DNA from: Noviherbaspirillum autotrophicum
GTDB lineage: Bacteria; Pseudomonadota; Gammaproteobacteria; Burkholderiales; Burkholderiaceae_D
Assembly (NCBI RefSeq): GCF_000818395.1
Contig: NZ_JWJG01000028.1
Coordinates: 3,747,561-3,811,560 of the forward strand
DNA: 64,000 nucleotides
Reading direction: 5' to 3'
Position numbers and translations under genes: made by a program. Under the pieces are notes generated by a model. It did not search any database, was not told where the DNA came from, and saw nothing but the letters and a program-made list of their open reading frames with translations. Each line of letters opens with the position of its first letter. Position 1 is the first letter of the stretch. Below are positions 1 through 11,433 of the stretch, in pieces.

Positions 1-1
1 G

Positions 2-400
2 GTCGCGCCGCACTACTATGCTCCGGGCTGGTGGGAACCGAGCACGCAGTTCTCGTTCTATGTCGGCATCAAGGAATGGGAAAAGCTGCCCAAGGAATAC
101 CAGGCTGCCATCGAGGTGGCAAGCTATGAGGCGCACGTCTACATGCAAGCCGAATACGATGCGAAGAATCCGGCTGCGCTGGCCCGCTTGCTAAAGAATG
201 GTGTGAAGCTGCACTCCTTCTCAAAGGAAATCATGGAAGCCTGCTACAAGGCGGCCAATGAAGTCAATGAAGAAGAAGCCAGCAAGAATGCGAAGTTCAA
301 GAAGATCTACGAACCGTGGAAGCGTTTCCGTCATGATGCGAACCAGTGGTTCTCGGTGGCCGAAGCCCCGATGCAGAACTTCATGATTACGCATAAGTAA
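2..400 (+). CDS. dctP: TRAP transporter substrate-binding protein, DctP family (3' part)
   Basis: The reading frame is open from the left edge and ends in TAA, so only the last 132 residues of the protein are present. The visible part (PGWWEPSTQFSFYVGIKEWEKLP, an acidic/lysine-rich helix NEEEASKN, then KFKKIYEPWKRFRHDANQWF) matches the C-terminal lobe of periplasmic DctP-type binding proteins, which deliver carboxylates or related solutes to a DctQM permease. It is followed at once by a strong terminator. The permease genes dctQM lie just downstream on the opposite strand, so P and QM are convergent rather than in one operon. The ligand cannot be deduced. Confidence 0.85.
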   Translation, partial: VAPHYYAPGWWEPSTQFSFYVGIKEWEKLPKEYQAAIEVASYEAHVYMQAEYDAKNPAALARLLKNGVKLHSFSKEIMEACYKAANEVNEEEASKNAKFKKIYEPWKRFRHDANQWFSVAEAPMQNFMITHK

Positions 401-418
401 TCGGTCACACGTTACTGC

Positions 419-453
419 AACCCGCGTCGCTCAGGCGGCGCGGGTTTTTTTAT
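419..453 (+). terminator. Rho-independent terminator after dctP
   Basis: A GC-rich stem (CCCGCGtCGC / GCGgCGCGGG around a TCAG loop, 421-444) is followed by a run of T. It lies 18 bp after the dctP stop. Confidence 0.85.
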
Positions 454-576
454 TTCCCCCACCTCTTTCAAGTAGCGTTGTCACGTTCCACTTCGCCACA
501 ACGCGCCGCTTGTCCCATCTCCGCTTCCGCCCGTGGCAGCCGAACCCCGGCGACTTTTCATCGCTTCACAAGGCAA

Positions 577-609
577 TAAAAAACCCCGCGTGGCGAACCA
601 GGCGGGGTT
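577..609 (-). terminator. Rho-independent terminator of dctQM
   Basis: On the minus strand AACCCCGC (602-609) pairs with GCGGGGTT (583-590), and a T run follows (the A run at 578-583 on the plus strand). It lies just beyond the dctM stop. Confidence 0.8.
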
Positions 610-626
610 GATAGAGGCGGGAAGGC

Positions 627-2312
627 TTATTTCTTGTCTTCTTCGGTCGAGAAATTCAGCTGCGGAGCCTCGTCGCTCTGCTGGCTGCCCGGCGTCGAGA
701 AGTCGAGCTGCGGCGCGCCTTCACCGTAACCCTGGCCGCTCGGGACGTCGATCTTCAGTTCGATCTTTTCCTTCATGTCGGTTTTCTTTTCGATCGACAC
801 GACGCTCGGGAAGGCGATGATCAGCACCACCATGATCACCTGGATCAGCACGAACGGTACGGCACCCCAGTAAATGTCGGATGTCTTGACTTCCTTCGGC
901 GCCACCGAACGCAGGTAGAACAGTGCGAAGCCGAACGGCGGATGCATGAACGAGGTTTGCATATTCACGCCCAGCAACACACCGAACCAGATCAGGTCGA
1001 TCCCCATCTTGTCTGCCACCGGGCCCACCAGCGGCACCAGGATGAAGGCCAACTCGAAGAAGTCCAGGAAGAACGCCAGGCCGAAGAACAGCAGGTTCAC
1101 CACGATCAGGAAGCCGCCAGTTCCACCCGGCAGCGAGGTCAGCAAGTGTTCCACCCACAGGTCGCCGTTCACGCCGCGGAACACCAGCGAGAACACGGAC
1201 GAGCCAATCAGGATGAACACCACGAAGCAGGACAGGCGCGTGGTCGAGTTCATCGCCTGCTTGAGCAGATCCATCGACAAGCGGCGATTCATCACCGCCA
1301 GGATCAGCGCGCCAAGCGCCCCCATGCCGCCGCCTTCGGTCGGGGTTGCGATACCGACGAAGATCGTGCCGAGCACCAGGAAGATCAGCGCCAGCGGCGG
1401 GATCAGCACGAACACCACTTTTTCCGCCATGCGCGACAGCAGGCCGATCTTCAGCTTGCGGTTGATCACGGCCAGCACGAACGCACCGACGATGCCGATT
1501 GCGGCAGAATAAATGCCGACTTCGTCCCCCGGTGCGTTAGGATGGGTCGATCCGTAGTACGAAGCGAATGCGAACGAAGCACCGACCGCCAGCACCAGCA
1601 ACGCCAGCAGCGACACGACACCGCTCCTGCCGTTCGGCTCGCGCAGGTTGCGCGCTTCCGGCGGCAGGGCCGGCACGGTTGCCGGCTTGAAGATCGACAG
1701 CGCGAGCACATAGCCGGCATACAGCGCGGTCAGCAACAAACCGGGGACGAACGCCGCCTTGTACATGTCGCCGACGGAGCGGCCGAGCTGGTCGGCCATC
1801 ACGATCAGCACCAGCGAGGGCGGGATGATCTGCGCCAGCGTGCCGGAAGCGGCAATCACGCCCGAGGCCAGTTTCTTGTCATAGCCGTAGCGCAGCATCA
1901 CGGGCAGCGAAATCAGGCCCATCGAGATCACCGATGCGGCCACCACGCCGGTGGTTGCCGCCAGCAGGGCGCCGACGAAAATGACCGCGTAGGCAACGCC
2001 GCCGCGGATCGGGCCGAACAGCTGGCCGATGGTGTCGAGCAGGTCTTCCGCCATGCCCGAACGTTCCAGGATCAGGCCCATGAACGTGAAGAACGGGATC
2101 GCCAGCAGCGTGTCGTTCGCCATGATGCCGAACAGGCGGTTCGGCAGGGCTTGCAGCAGTTCGGGCTTCAGCAGTCCAAACTCGATGCCAAGGAAGCCGA
2201 AGAACAGGCCGTTGGCGGCGAGCGCGAATGCTACAGGGAAGCCCGATAGCAGGAAGACGACCAGGGCGCCGAACATTACCGGCGCCATGTTTGTGATCAG
2301 AAATTGCTCCAT
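627..2312 (-). CDS. dctM: TRAP transporter large permease subunit, DctM family
   Basis: The large 12-TM-type membrane subunit of a tripartite ATP-independent periplasmic transporter, which uses an ion gradient to import a solute handed over by DctP. At 561 residues it is clearly longer than the roughly 430 of classical DctM. Extra length lies in a central hydrophilic/TM segment (about residues 210-280) and in a charged, non-membrane C-terminal tail of about 50 residues with a twice-repeated motif (APQLDFST, APQLNFST). Hydrophobic segments with many G and P residues (for example TPTEGGGMGALGALILAV) are typical of the family. The start has a purine-rich GGAG upstream and lies 18 bp after the dctQ stop, so the two form one operon. 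Confidence 0.9.
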   Translation of the reverse strand: MEQFLITNMAPVMFGALVVFLLSGFPVAFALAANGLFFGFLGIEFGLLKPELLQALPNRLFGIMANDTLLAIPFFTFMGLILERSGMAEDLLDTIGQLFGPIRGGVAYAVIFVGALLAATTGVVAASVISMGLISLPVMLRYGYDKKLASGVIAASGTLAQIIPPSLVLIVMADQLGRSVGDMYKAAFVPGLLLTALYAGYVLALSIFKPATVPALPPEARNLREPNGRSGVVSLLALLVLAVGASFAFASYYGSTHPNAPGDEVGIYSAAIGIVGAFVLAVINRKLKIGLLSRMAEKVVFVLIPPLALIFLVLGTIFVGIATPTEGGGMGALGALILAVMNRRLSMDLLKQAMNSTTRLSCFVVFILIGSSVFSLVFRGVNGDLWVEHLLTSLPGGTGGFLIVVNLLFFGLAFFLDFFELAFILVPLVGPVADKMGIDLIWFGVLLGVNMQTSFMHPPFGFALFYLRSVAPKEVKTSDIYWGAVPFVLIQVIMVVLIIAFPSVVSIEKKTDMKEKIELKIDVPSGQGYGEGAPQLDFSTPGSQQSDEAPQLNFSTEEDKK

Positions 2313-2330
2313 AGCTTAGTCTCCGGACGA

Positions 2331-2915
2331 TCAGTTGAGTTTGTTTGCGGCTTTGATCGCCTCGATTTCTTCTTCGGGGGTGCTGGCATGCTTTTCGAAC
2401 TCGCTCGCATCGACACGGCCCATCAGGAAACCGATGCGCTTGATCAGTTCGGAAATGCCCTGCAAGGTCAGCTGGAGGAATCCGATCGGGATCAGCGCCT
2501 TCGCCGGCCACACGATCAGGCCGCCGGCATTGCTCGACACTTCCTGGTTCTGGATCGACAGCAGCGCATACGGAACGGCGTAGTACAGGATGATCAGCGT
2601 CATCGGCAGCAGGAATACCAGGAAGCCGAACAGGTCGATCCAGACCTGGGTACGCTTGGACATGCGCCCGGCGATGACGTCGATGCGCACATGCTCGTTG
2701 CGGCGCAGGGTATAGGAACTCGCAAGCAGGAAGATCGCCGCGAACAGATACCACTGAATTTCAAGCCAGGCGTTCGAGCTGGTGTTCAGGGTATAGCGCA
2801 CGAGTGCGTTGCCGGCGCAGATCAGTACCGCGAGTAGGAGAGCCCAGCTGACGCCGAGTCCGATTTTTTCATTGATTTTGTCAATGAGCCTCGATAGCGA
2901 GAGTAGAAAAGACAT
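2331..2915 (-). CDS. dctQ: TRAP transporter small permease subunit, DctQ family
   Basis: The four-helix small membrane subunit that pairs with DctM. It has 194 residues, with hydrophobic helices near 20-40, 56-75, 98-118 and 135-160, and the DctQ-like region LEIQWYLFAAIFLLASSYTL followed by NEHVRIDVIAGR, the common N-E-H-V-R-[IV]-D motif. The start is preceded by GGAG seven bases upstream. It is the first gene of the dctQM operon. The C-terminus is hydrophilic (EKHASTPEEEIEAIKAANKLN). Confidence 0.9.
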   Translation of the reverse strand: MSFLLSLSRLIDKINEKIGLGVSWALLLAVLICAGNALVRYTLNTSSNAWLEIQWYLFAAIFLLASSYTLRRNEHVRIDVIAGRMSKRTQVWIDLFGFLVFLLPMTLIILYYAVPYALLSIQNQEVSSNAGGLIVWPAKALIPIGFLQLTLQGISELIKRIGFLMGRVDASEFEKHASTPEEEIEAIKAANKLN

Positions 2916-3283
2916 GGTTTGTCTCCATAAATAAAAATTCCTTGAACCAGGCTGCGTGATTTTTATATGCAGTCCTCGCCGCTTTGGGGGCAGCGAGTTT
3001 ATGGTCCGGGGCAGTATATGTCATTTCATCTGTCAAGCGAACAGTTCAAATACATGTTCAATATTCTTTTCATGCTGCGGTGCGAAAGCGAATAGAAAAA
3101 CGCGTATTTTGCGGTGCGAATTACGTAGAAGTACGCATTGCGCTGCGGTGGAAGATGAGAATTGGCGGCGGGTTTTGCGCGATGCGGCAGAGGCTCGGCG
3201 AATGATCGGGATGGGTGACGGTGATGCGTGGGGCGGATGGCGTTGCGCGCATCCGCCCTGCGGTTGAATCGAGGCTGGAAGTA
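2916..3283. other. Intergenic region upstream of dctQ, with a palindromic repeat
   Basis: There is no credible gene in these 368 bases. The dctQ-proximal half is comparatively AT-rich and probably holds the dctQM promoter, but I cannot fix hexamers with confidence. Near the argH end, 3231-3258 form a 9-bp GC-rich inverted repeat, listed separately. Confidence 0.6.
3231..3258. repeat. REP-like palindrome behind argH
   Basis: GGGCGGATG (3231-3239) and CATCCGCCC (3250-3258) are perfect inverted repeats around a 10-base loop. There is no T run on either side, so this is not a canonical terminator. Similar GGCGGATG...CATCCGCC palindromes occur as dispersed repeats in proteobacteria. Only one copy was noticed here. 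Confidence 0.5.
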
Positions 3284-4678
3284 TCAGCCGAGCTGCGCGC
3301 GCACGTGCGCGATGGCTGCGCGCACCTGTTCCGGCGCGGTGCCGCCGATGTGATTGCGTGCCGCTACCGAGCCTTCCAGCGTGAGCACGTTGAAGACATC
3401 GGCTTCGATCAGTGTCGAGAATGCGCGCAATTCGTCCAGTGACAAGTCGGTGAGATCGCAGCCGCGACCTTCGCAGGCGCGCACTGCATGTGCCACCGCT
3501 TCGTGCGCGTCACGGAAGGGCAGGCCCTTCTTGACCAGGTAATCGGCCAGATCGGTGGCGGTCGCGTAGCCTTGCAGCGCCGCCGCACGCATGGCGTCCG
3601 GCTTGACGGTGATGCCGCGCGCCATGTCGGCAAAGATGCGCAGCGTGTCGACCACCGTGTCGACGGTGTCGAACAGCGGCTCCTTGTCTTCCTGGTTGTC
3701 CTTGTTGTATGCCAGCGGCTGTCCCTTCATCAGGGTCAGGAGGCCTATCAGGTGGCCGTTGACACGGCCCGTCTTGCCGCGCGCCAGTTCCGGCACGTCC
3801 GGATTTTTCTTTTGCGGCATGATCGACGAGCCGGTGCAGAAGCGGTCGGCAATATCGATGAAACCCACGCGCGGGCTCATCCAGATCACGAGCTCTTCCG
3901 ACATGCGCGAGATATGCGTCATCACCAGGGCGGCGGCGGCGCAGAATTCGATGGCGAAGTCACGGTCGGATACCGCGTCCAGCGAGTTACGGCAAACGTC
4001 GTCGAATCCGAGTGTTTTGGCTACCCGCGCACGGTCGATCGGGAAGGTGGTGCCGGCCAGCGCGGCCGATCCGAGCGGCAGTCGGTTGACACGCTTGCGG
4101 CAGTCGGCCATACGCTCGGCGTCGCGTCCAAACATCTCGACATAGGCCAGCATGTGATGGCCGAAGGTGATCGGCTGCGCCACCTGCATGTGGGTGAAGC
4201 CCGGCAGGATGGTGGCGGCATGCTGTTCCGCTAGGTCGAGGAGGGCGACGCGCAGTTCGCGCAGCAGGCCGCCGATGTCGTCGATGGCGCCGCGCATGTA
4301 CAGGCGGATATCGGTGGCAACCTGGTCGTTGCGCGAGCGACCGGTATGCAGGCGCTTGCCGGCATCGCCCACCAGTTCGGTCAGGCGTTTCTCGATGTTC
4401 AGGTGCACGTCTTCCAGGTCGAGCAGCCATTCGAACTTGCCGTCGGCGATTTCGGCCTTGATCTGTGCCATGCCGCGCTGAATGTCGGCGTGGTCCTGGG
4501 CGCTGATGATGCCCTGGTGCGCCAGCATTTCGGCATGTGCGAGCGATCCCTGGATGTCGGCCTCGGCCAGGCGCTTGTCAAAAAATACAGATGCGGTGTA
4601 ACGCTTGACCAGATCGGAGACTGGTTCGGAAAAGCGGGCAGACCAAGCCTCGCTTTTTTTGGAAAGTTGTGCTGTCAT
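3284..4678 (-). CDS. argH: Argininosuccinate lyase
   Basis: Cleaves argininosuccinate to arginine and fumarate, the last step of arginine synthesis, in the cytoplasm. The 464-residue protein carries the fumarase/aspartase superfamily regions: TGRSRNDQ (about 112-119), the catalytic-base region GFTHMQ (about 160) and the signature [11 protein letters not shown] (about 283-293). The frame is open 12 codons further upstream, but the ATG at 4678 ([12 protein letters not shown]) matches the usual start of the family. It is divergent from the algZ-like kinase gene; the two starts are only about 20-95 bp apart, so they probably share a control region. Confidence 0.97.
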   Translation of the reverse strand: MTAQLSKKSEAWSARFSEPVSDLVKRYTASVFFDKRLAEADIQGSLAHAEMLAHQGIISAQDHADIQRGMAQIKAEIADGKFEWLLDLEDVHLNIEKRLTELVGDAGKRLHTGRSRNDQVATDIRLYMRGAIDDIGGLLRELRVALLDLAEQHAATILPGFTHMQVAQPITFGHHMLAYVEMFGRDAERMADCRKRVNRLPLGSAALAGTTFPIDRARVAKTLGFDDVCRNSLDAVSDRDFAIEFCAAAALVMTHISRMSEELVIWMSPRVGFIDIADRFCTGSSIMPQKKNPDVPELARGKTGRVNGHLIGLLTLMKGQPLAYNKDNQEDKEPLFDTVDTVVDTLRIFADMARGITVKPDAMRAAALQGYATATDLADYLVKKGLPFRDAHEAVAHAVRACEGRGCDLTDLSLDELRAFSTLIEADVFNVLTLEGSVAARNHIGGTAPEQVRAAIAHVRAQLG

Positions 4679-4726
4679 AATTGTGCTCTCAGTGAATATA
4701 TGATTATAAAACAAGCGTTACTGCCT

Positions 4727-5791
4727 ATGCCGCTATCCACCACATCCGCCAGCACACCGACCGAGGTCGTCATGCCGGACTGTTGCAATATCGGCGTCGT
4801 GTATCGCTCGCTACTGGCGGTCAATGCCGTCGTCCTGGTCGGCATTCTGCTGCGGGCCGACGGCCTGATGCAGGGCCTGCAGGAATTCGTCGAAGCGTCG
4901 ATGGTGGTGGAATTGTCGTGCCTGTGGTCGCTGTTTGCTTTGTGCGTGTTGCGGCGCGTGCTGATGCGCGTCGGCGGTATGGGGGCGGTGTCGACGACGG
5001 GGCAGCGCATCTTCTGCGCCCTGGTGCCGGCCGCGGCGACCGCAGTCGTGATTCGCTTCCTGGCTTCCTTCGTGTGGTTTTCGGGCTCCTTTTCCTACCT
5101 CACGCCGCAGAAGGGCGCTGTTGCGGCCGCCTTGCTCGGATTGTTGTTTCAGCACTATTTCGAGTTGCGCACGCGCGCCTATTCGCCGGCGCTGGTCGAG
5201 GCGCGCCTGCAAGCCTTGCAGGCGCGCATACGGCCGCACTTCCTGTTTAACAGCCTGAACGCAGTGTTGTCGCTGATCCGCAGCGAACCGCGGCGCGCCG
5301 AGACGGCACTGGAAGACCTGGCCGATCTGTTTCGCGTCCTGATGAGCGATCCACGCAGCATGACGACGCTGGAGGAAGAGATCAGGCTATGCAGGCAATA
5401 TCTGTCGATCGAGCAGATCCGGTTGGGCGAGCGCCTGCAGGTGCAATGGGAGTTGGATAATGTCGGCGCCGACGTATTGCGGCGCGCGCAGGTGCCGGTA
5501 TTGTTGCTGCAACCGCTGCTCGAAAACGCAGTGCATTACGGCGTCGAGCCGGCTGCAACGCCGGTACCCATCCAGGTCCAGGTGAGCCGCTCGATCGACC
5601 GTATCCAGATCGTCGTCCTCAATCCGTATCAGGAGGGCGCCTCGGCACCGGCGGGCAACCACATGGCATTGAGTAATATCCGAGAACGCCTTGAATTGTT
5701 GTACGACGTGGAGGCACAGTTGATCACGCATATGGCAAACGGTTTTTTTGAAGTGCGCCTGCGTTTCCCTTACACGACGGGCCCCGTATGA
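4727..5791 (+). CDS. algZ: LytS/AlgZ-type sensor histidine kinase
   Basis: An atypical membrane sensor kinase of the His_kinase (PF06580) family. It has four hydrophobic N-terminal segments (about residues 24-150), then the phosphoacceptor motif RPHFLFNSLN (His about 171), the helix RRAETALEDLADLFRVL and the ATPase N-box LLLQPLLENAVHYG. The last base pairs overlap the response-regulator start (ATGA), so the two are translationally coupled. Start alternatives are ATG 4700 and ATG 4772. The latter has a weak GAGG upstream and begins MPDCC, which looks like the conserved part of homologues. The position beside argH and upstream of hemC matches Pseudomonas algZ/fimS. Confidence 0.85.
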   Translation: MPLSTTSASTPTEVVMPDCCNIGVVYRSLLAVNAVVLVGILLRADGLMQGLQEFVEASMVVELSCLWSLFALCVLRRVLMRVGGMGAVSTTGQRIFCALVPAAATAVVIRFLASFVWFSGSFSYLTPQKGAVAAALLGLLFQHYFELRTRAYSPALVEARLQALQARIRPHFLFNSLNAVLSLIRSEPRRAETALEDLADLFRVLMSDPRSMTTLEEEIRLCRQYLSIEQIRLGERLQVQWELDNVGADVLRRAQVPVLLLQPLLENAVHYGVEPAATPVPIQVQVSRSIDRIQIVVLNPYQEGASAPAGNHMALSNIRERLELLYDVEAQLITHMANGFFEVRLRFPYTTGPV

Positions 5792-6582
5792 CACCGCGCC
5801 TGTTCATCGTGGATGACGAAGCGCCGGCGCGCGCGCGGTTGAAGACCTTGTTGGCCGATATCGACCCGGAGTGTCCGCATGAACTGGTCGGCGAAGCCGG
5901 CGGCGCGCAACAGGCGCTCGACGCCATTGCGCAATGCAGGCCGGATATTGTCCTGTTGGACGTGCAAATGCCGGGCATGAACGGCATCGAGCTGGCGTCG
6001 CATCTGTCGCGATCCTGCGCACCGGCGCCGGCCATCATCTTCGTCACCGCATACGATGAATACGCGCTCAAGGCATTCGAGGTGCATGCACTCGACTACC
6101 TGCTTAAGCCGGTGCGAGCCGCGCGCCTGGCTGACGCGATCCGACGGGCTGCCGCGCTGCGTGGGCCGGCTGCCCAGCAGCGCGACGCCATCGATGCGGC
6201 TGCCTCGGCCATGCCATCAAAGCGCCAGCATTTCTCCGTGCAGGAGCGCGGCCGCGTGCTGCTGGTACCGGTGAACGACGTCATTTACCTCAAGGCCGAA
6301 CTCAAGTACGTGACCGTGCGCACCAGGATGCAGGAATACCTGATCGAGGAGTCGCTGACCTCGATCGAGGATGAAATGGGCGCGACGTTCGTGCGCGTGC
6401 ACCGAAATGCACTGGTCGCACGCCATGCCATCGTCGGCGTCGAGCGTGGCGCGCACCCGGTCGACGCCGAAGGCGATGCCGACAAGGCGTCGGAGCAGTG
6501 GCAGGTGATTCTGCGCGATGTCGACGAGCGCTTGCCGATCTCGCGCCGGCAGTGGCCGGTGGTAAAGGCGCTGGTGCGCTGA
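5788..6582 (+). CDS. algR: LytTR response regulator, AlgR-like
   Basis: A 264-residue DNA-binding response regulator. The receiver domain (about 1-120) has the acidic pair DD (9-10), phosphoacceptor Asp58 in LLDVQMPG, the switch region FVTAYDEYALKAFEVHALDYLLKP, and Lys in that LLKP. A linker precedes a LytTR DNA-binding domain (about 150-262: HFSVQERGRVLLVPVNDVIYLKAELKYVTV). It is cotranscribed with, and overlaps by 4 bp, the kinase gene. In Pseudomonas the orthologous regulator controls alginate, type IV pili and virulence; the targets here are unknown. Confidence 0.9.
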   Translation: MTPRLFIVDDEAPARARLKTLLADIDPECPHELVGEAGGAQQALDAIAQCRPDIVLLDVQMPGMNGIELASHLSRSCAPAPAIIFVTAYDEYALKAFEVHALDYLLKPVRAARLADAIRRAAALRGPAAQQRDAIDAAASAMPSKRQHFSVQERGRVLLVPVNDVIYLKAELKYVTVRTRMQEYLIEESLTSIEDEMGATFVRVHRNALVARHAIVGVERGAHPVDAEGDADKASEQWQVILRDVDERLPISRRQWPVVKALVR

Positions 6583-6627
6583 ACTGCAGCGCGCTGTGCG
6601 CTGCGCGCCTTCTGCACCGGTGCCTTC

Positions 6628-9486
<2,859 letters not shown>

Positions 9487-9592
9487 GTTAAATGATTGCA
9501 ATCAGCTAGGGAGAGTGACTTTTGGCCACGGTTGCGCATGATAAAATCGGCGTTTCGATGCGATCGGCATCAATGATTCGAAAGAGCCCGCT

Positions 9593-10537
9593 GTGAAAGT
9601 ATCTCCTCCATCCAGGTTAGTGATTGCATCGCGTGAAAGCCGTCTGGCGATGTGGCAAGCGGAGCACGTCCGCGCAAGACTGTCTGAATTATATCCGCAG
9701 TGCAGCATCGAGATTCTTGGCATGACCACGCAGGGCGACCAGATCCTCGACCGCGCCTTGTCCAAGGTCGGCGGCAAAGGGTTGTTTGTCAAGGAGCTTG
9801 AAGTCGCGATGTCCGAGCGCCGCGCCGACTTGGCCGTGCATTCGCTCAAGGATGTGCCGATGGTGCTGCCGGAGGGTTTTGCGCTGGCGGCCGTGCTGGA
9901 GCGCGCGGATCCGCGTGACGCCTTCGTATCGAACCAGTATGCCTCGCTCGATGAACTGCCCGACGGCGCCGTGGTTGGCACCAGCAGTCTGCGCCGCCAG
10001 GCGCTCATCGCAGCACGCTTCCCGAAACTGGTGATCAAGCCGCTGCGCGGCAACCTCGATACGCGGCTCGGTAAGCTCGACCGCGGCGAATATGCGGCGA
10101 TCATCCTGGCAGCCGCCGGCCTGAAGCGGCTCGGCCTGTCGCAACGCATCCGCGGCCTGATCGAGCCTGAGCAAAGCCTGCCGGCACCGGGGCAGGGCGC
10201 GATGGCGATCGAAATCCTCGACGGCCGCGACGACCTGGTGCAGTTGCTCGCGCCGCTCAACCATGAGGCGACGGCGCAAGCCGTCAGCGCAGAGCGCACG
10301 GTGTCGCGCGTGTTCGGCGGCAGCTGCCAGATTCCGCTGGCGGCGTTTGCGACAGTCAACGGCGGTGCGATGCAACTGCGCGCGATGGTTGCCACGCCCG
10401 ATGGCAAGCGCATTGCCGCGGCAGAGGCGTCCGGATCGGCCAACGCGCCAGAAGCCCTGGGCAATCAAATTGCGCAGGCGCTGCAGGCGCAGGGCGCCGA
10501 CGACATTCTCGCGGCTTGCAAGGCAGTGGATGCCTGA
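9593..10537 (+). CDS. hemC: Hydroxymethylbilane synthase (porphobilinogen deaminase)
   Basis: Polymerises four porphobilinogens into hydroxymethylbilane in haem synthesis. The 314-residue protein begins with a GTG codon ([23 protein letters not shown]), preceded by AAAGAG. Substrate-binding arginines lie in [16 protein letters not shown] and [13 protein letters not shown], the catalytic Asp is in HSLKDVPM, and the dipyrromethane cofactor Cys is about residue 245 in [10 protein letters not shown]. It is the first gene of a hemCDXY operon. Confidence 0.97.
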   Translation: MKVSPPSRLVIASRESRLAMWQAEHVRARLSELYPQCSIEILGMTTQGDQILDRALSKVGGKGLFVKELEVAMSERRADLAVHSLKDVPMVLPEGFALAAVLERADPRDAFVSNQYASLDELPDGAVVGTSSLRRQALIAARFPKLVIKPLRGNLDTRLGKLDRGEYAAIILAAAGLKRLGLSQRIRGLIEPEQSLPAPGQGAMAIEILDGRDDLVQLLAPLNHEATAQAVSAERTVSRVFGGSCQIPLAAFATVNGGAMQLRAMVATPDGKRIAAAEASGSANAPEALGNQIAQALQAQGADDILAACKAVDA

Positions 10538-10650
10538 TGCGAAGACCGAATGGCGGCGCGTCTGCCGCCATTCGATTGCGCACACGCCCCTTTTCCACTT
10601 GGCGTGGCTGTTATTCCGGCGCGCCTGCCGCGCCATTGCATGGTTGCACG

Positions 10651-11433
10651 ATGACAGATCAAACCGCTCATCCCGTTATCATCACGCGTCCGCTGGCACA
10701 GGCGACGCCCCTGGCACAACGCGTTCGGGACATGGGACGACATGCCGTCGTATTCCCGCTGCTCGATATCGAGCCCTTGCCTGACCAGGCGCAGCTGCGC
10801 GCGCAATTGCATGACTTGCGCCGCTATGCGATGGTCGCCTTCGTCAGCCCGAACGCGATCAACGCCGCCTTCGCCATCTTGCCGTCGTGGCCGCGCGAGG
10901 TCGCAATTGCCGTCGTCGGCGAGGGCAGCCGCCAGGCGCTTGCCGCCTATGGTGTGACCGATGGGAATGCGACCATCTTCAGCCCGAAGGACGTGGAGCG
11001 CACCGATTCGCAGACGCTGCTGGATGTGCTCGATATGGATGCGCTGCGCGGCAAGCGGGTATTGATCGTGCGCGGCGAAAGTGGACGAGAATTGCTTGCC
11101 GATGCCCTGCGTGCACAGGGCGTCGACGTCACGCCGCTGCCCGCCTACCGGCGCCGCGCACCTGTGCTCGACGTTGCTGGGCGCGCTCGACTGCTCACCC
11201 TGCTGGATGCGCAAGGCGACTGGGTCATTACCAGTTCCGAAGCGTTACGCATCCTCGTGGAGATGGTGCGGGAAGCCGCGGCCGCAACTGGCGTGGCTAA
11301 ATTGCAACAGCAACATCTGATCATCCCCCACATGCGCATTGCGGAAACCGCGCGTTCCCTTGGTTTCACCCATATTACCCAGACAGCGTCAGGCGACGAA
11401 CCGCTGCTTGCCGCGTTACAATTTCGAGCATGA
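10651..11433 (+). CDS. hemD: Uroporphyrinogen-III synthase
   Basis: Cyclises and inverts ring D of hydroxymethylbilane to give uroporphyrinogen III. The 260-residue protein starts MTDQTAHPVIITRPLAQA, the typical N-terminal strand with TRP, and shows family features AFVSPNAINAAF, VVGEGSRQAL, LIVRGESGRELL and WVITSSEALRIL. Overall sequence conservation in this family is low. An in-frame ATG at 10537 overlaps the hemC stop (TGATG), but the extra 38 residues do not look like HemD, so ATG 10651 was chosen. The 3' end overlaps hemX by 4 bp. Confidence 0.92.
   Translation: MTDQTAHPVIITRPLAQATPLAQRVRDMGRHAVVFPLLDIEPLPDQAQLRAQLHDLRRYAMVAFVSPNAINAAFAILPSWPREVAIAVVGEGSRQALAAYGVTDGNATIFSPKDVERTDSQTLLDVLDMDALRGKRVLIVRGESGRELLADALRAQGVDVTPLPAYRRRAPVLDVAGRARLLTLLDAQGDWVITSSEALRILVEMVREAAAATGVAKLQQQHLIIPHMRIAETARSLGFTHITQTASGDEPLLAALQFRA

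Noticed and set aside
942-2249. Long open frames antisense to dctM, and similar antisense frames across most genes (for example opposite ppc, hemY, DUF748, MFS)
   Set aside because: GC-rich codon bias leaves antisense frames open; the proteins are Arg/His/Gln-rich, have no family features and lack ribosome-binding sites.
10537-10650. N-terminal extension of hemD from the ATG overlapping the hemC stop
   Set aside because: The extra 38 residues are unlike HemD; the conserved start is at 10651.
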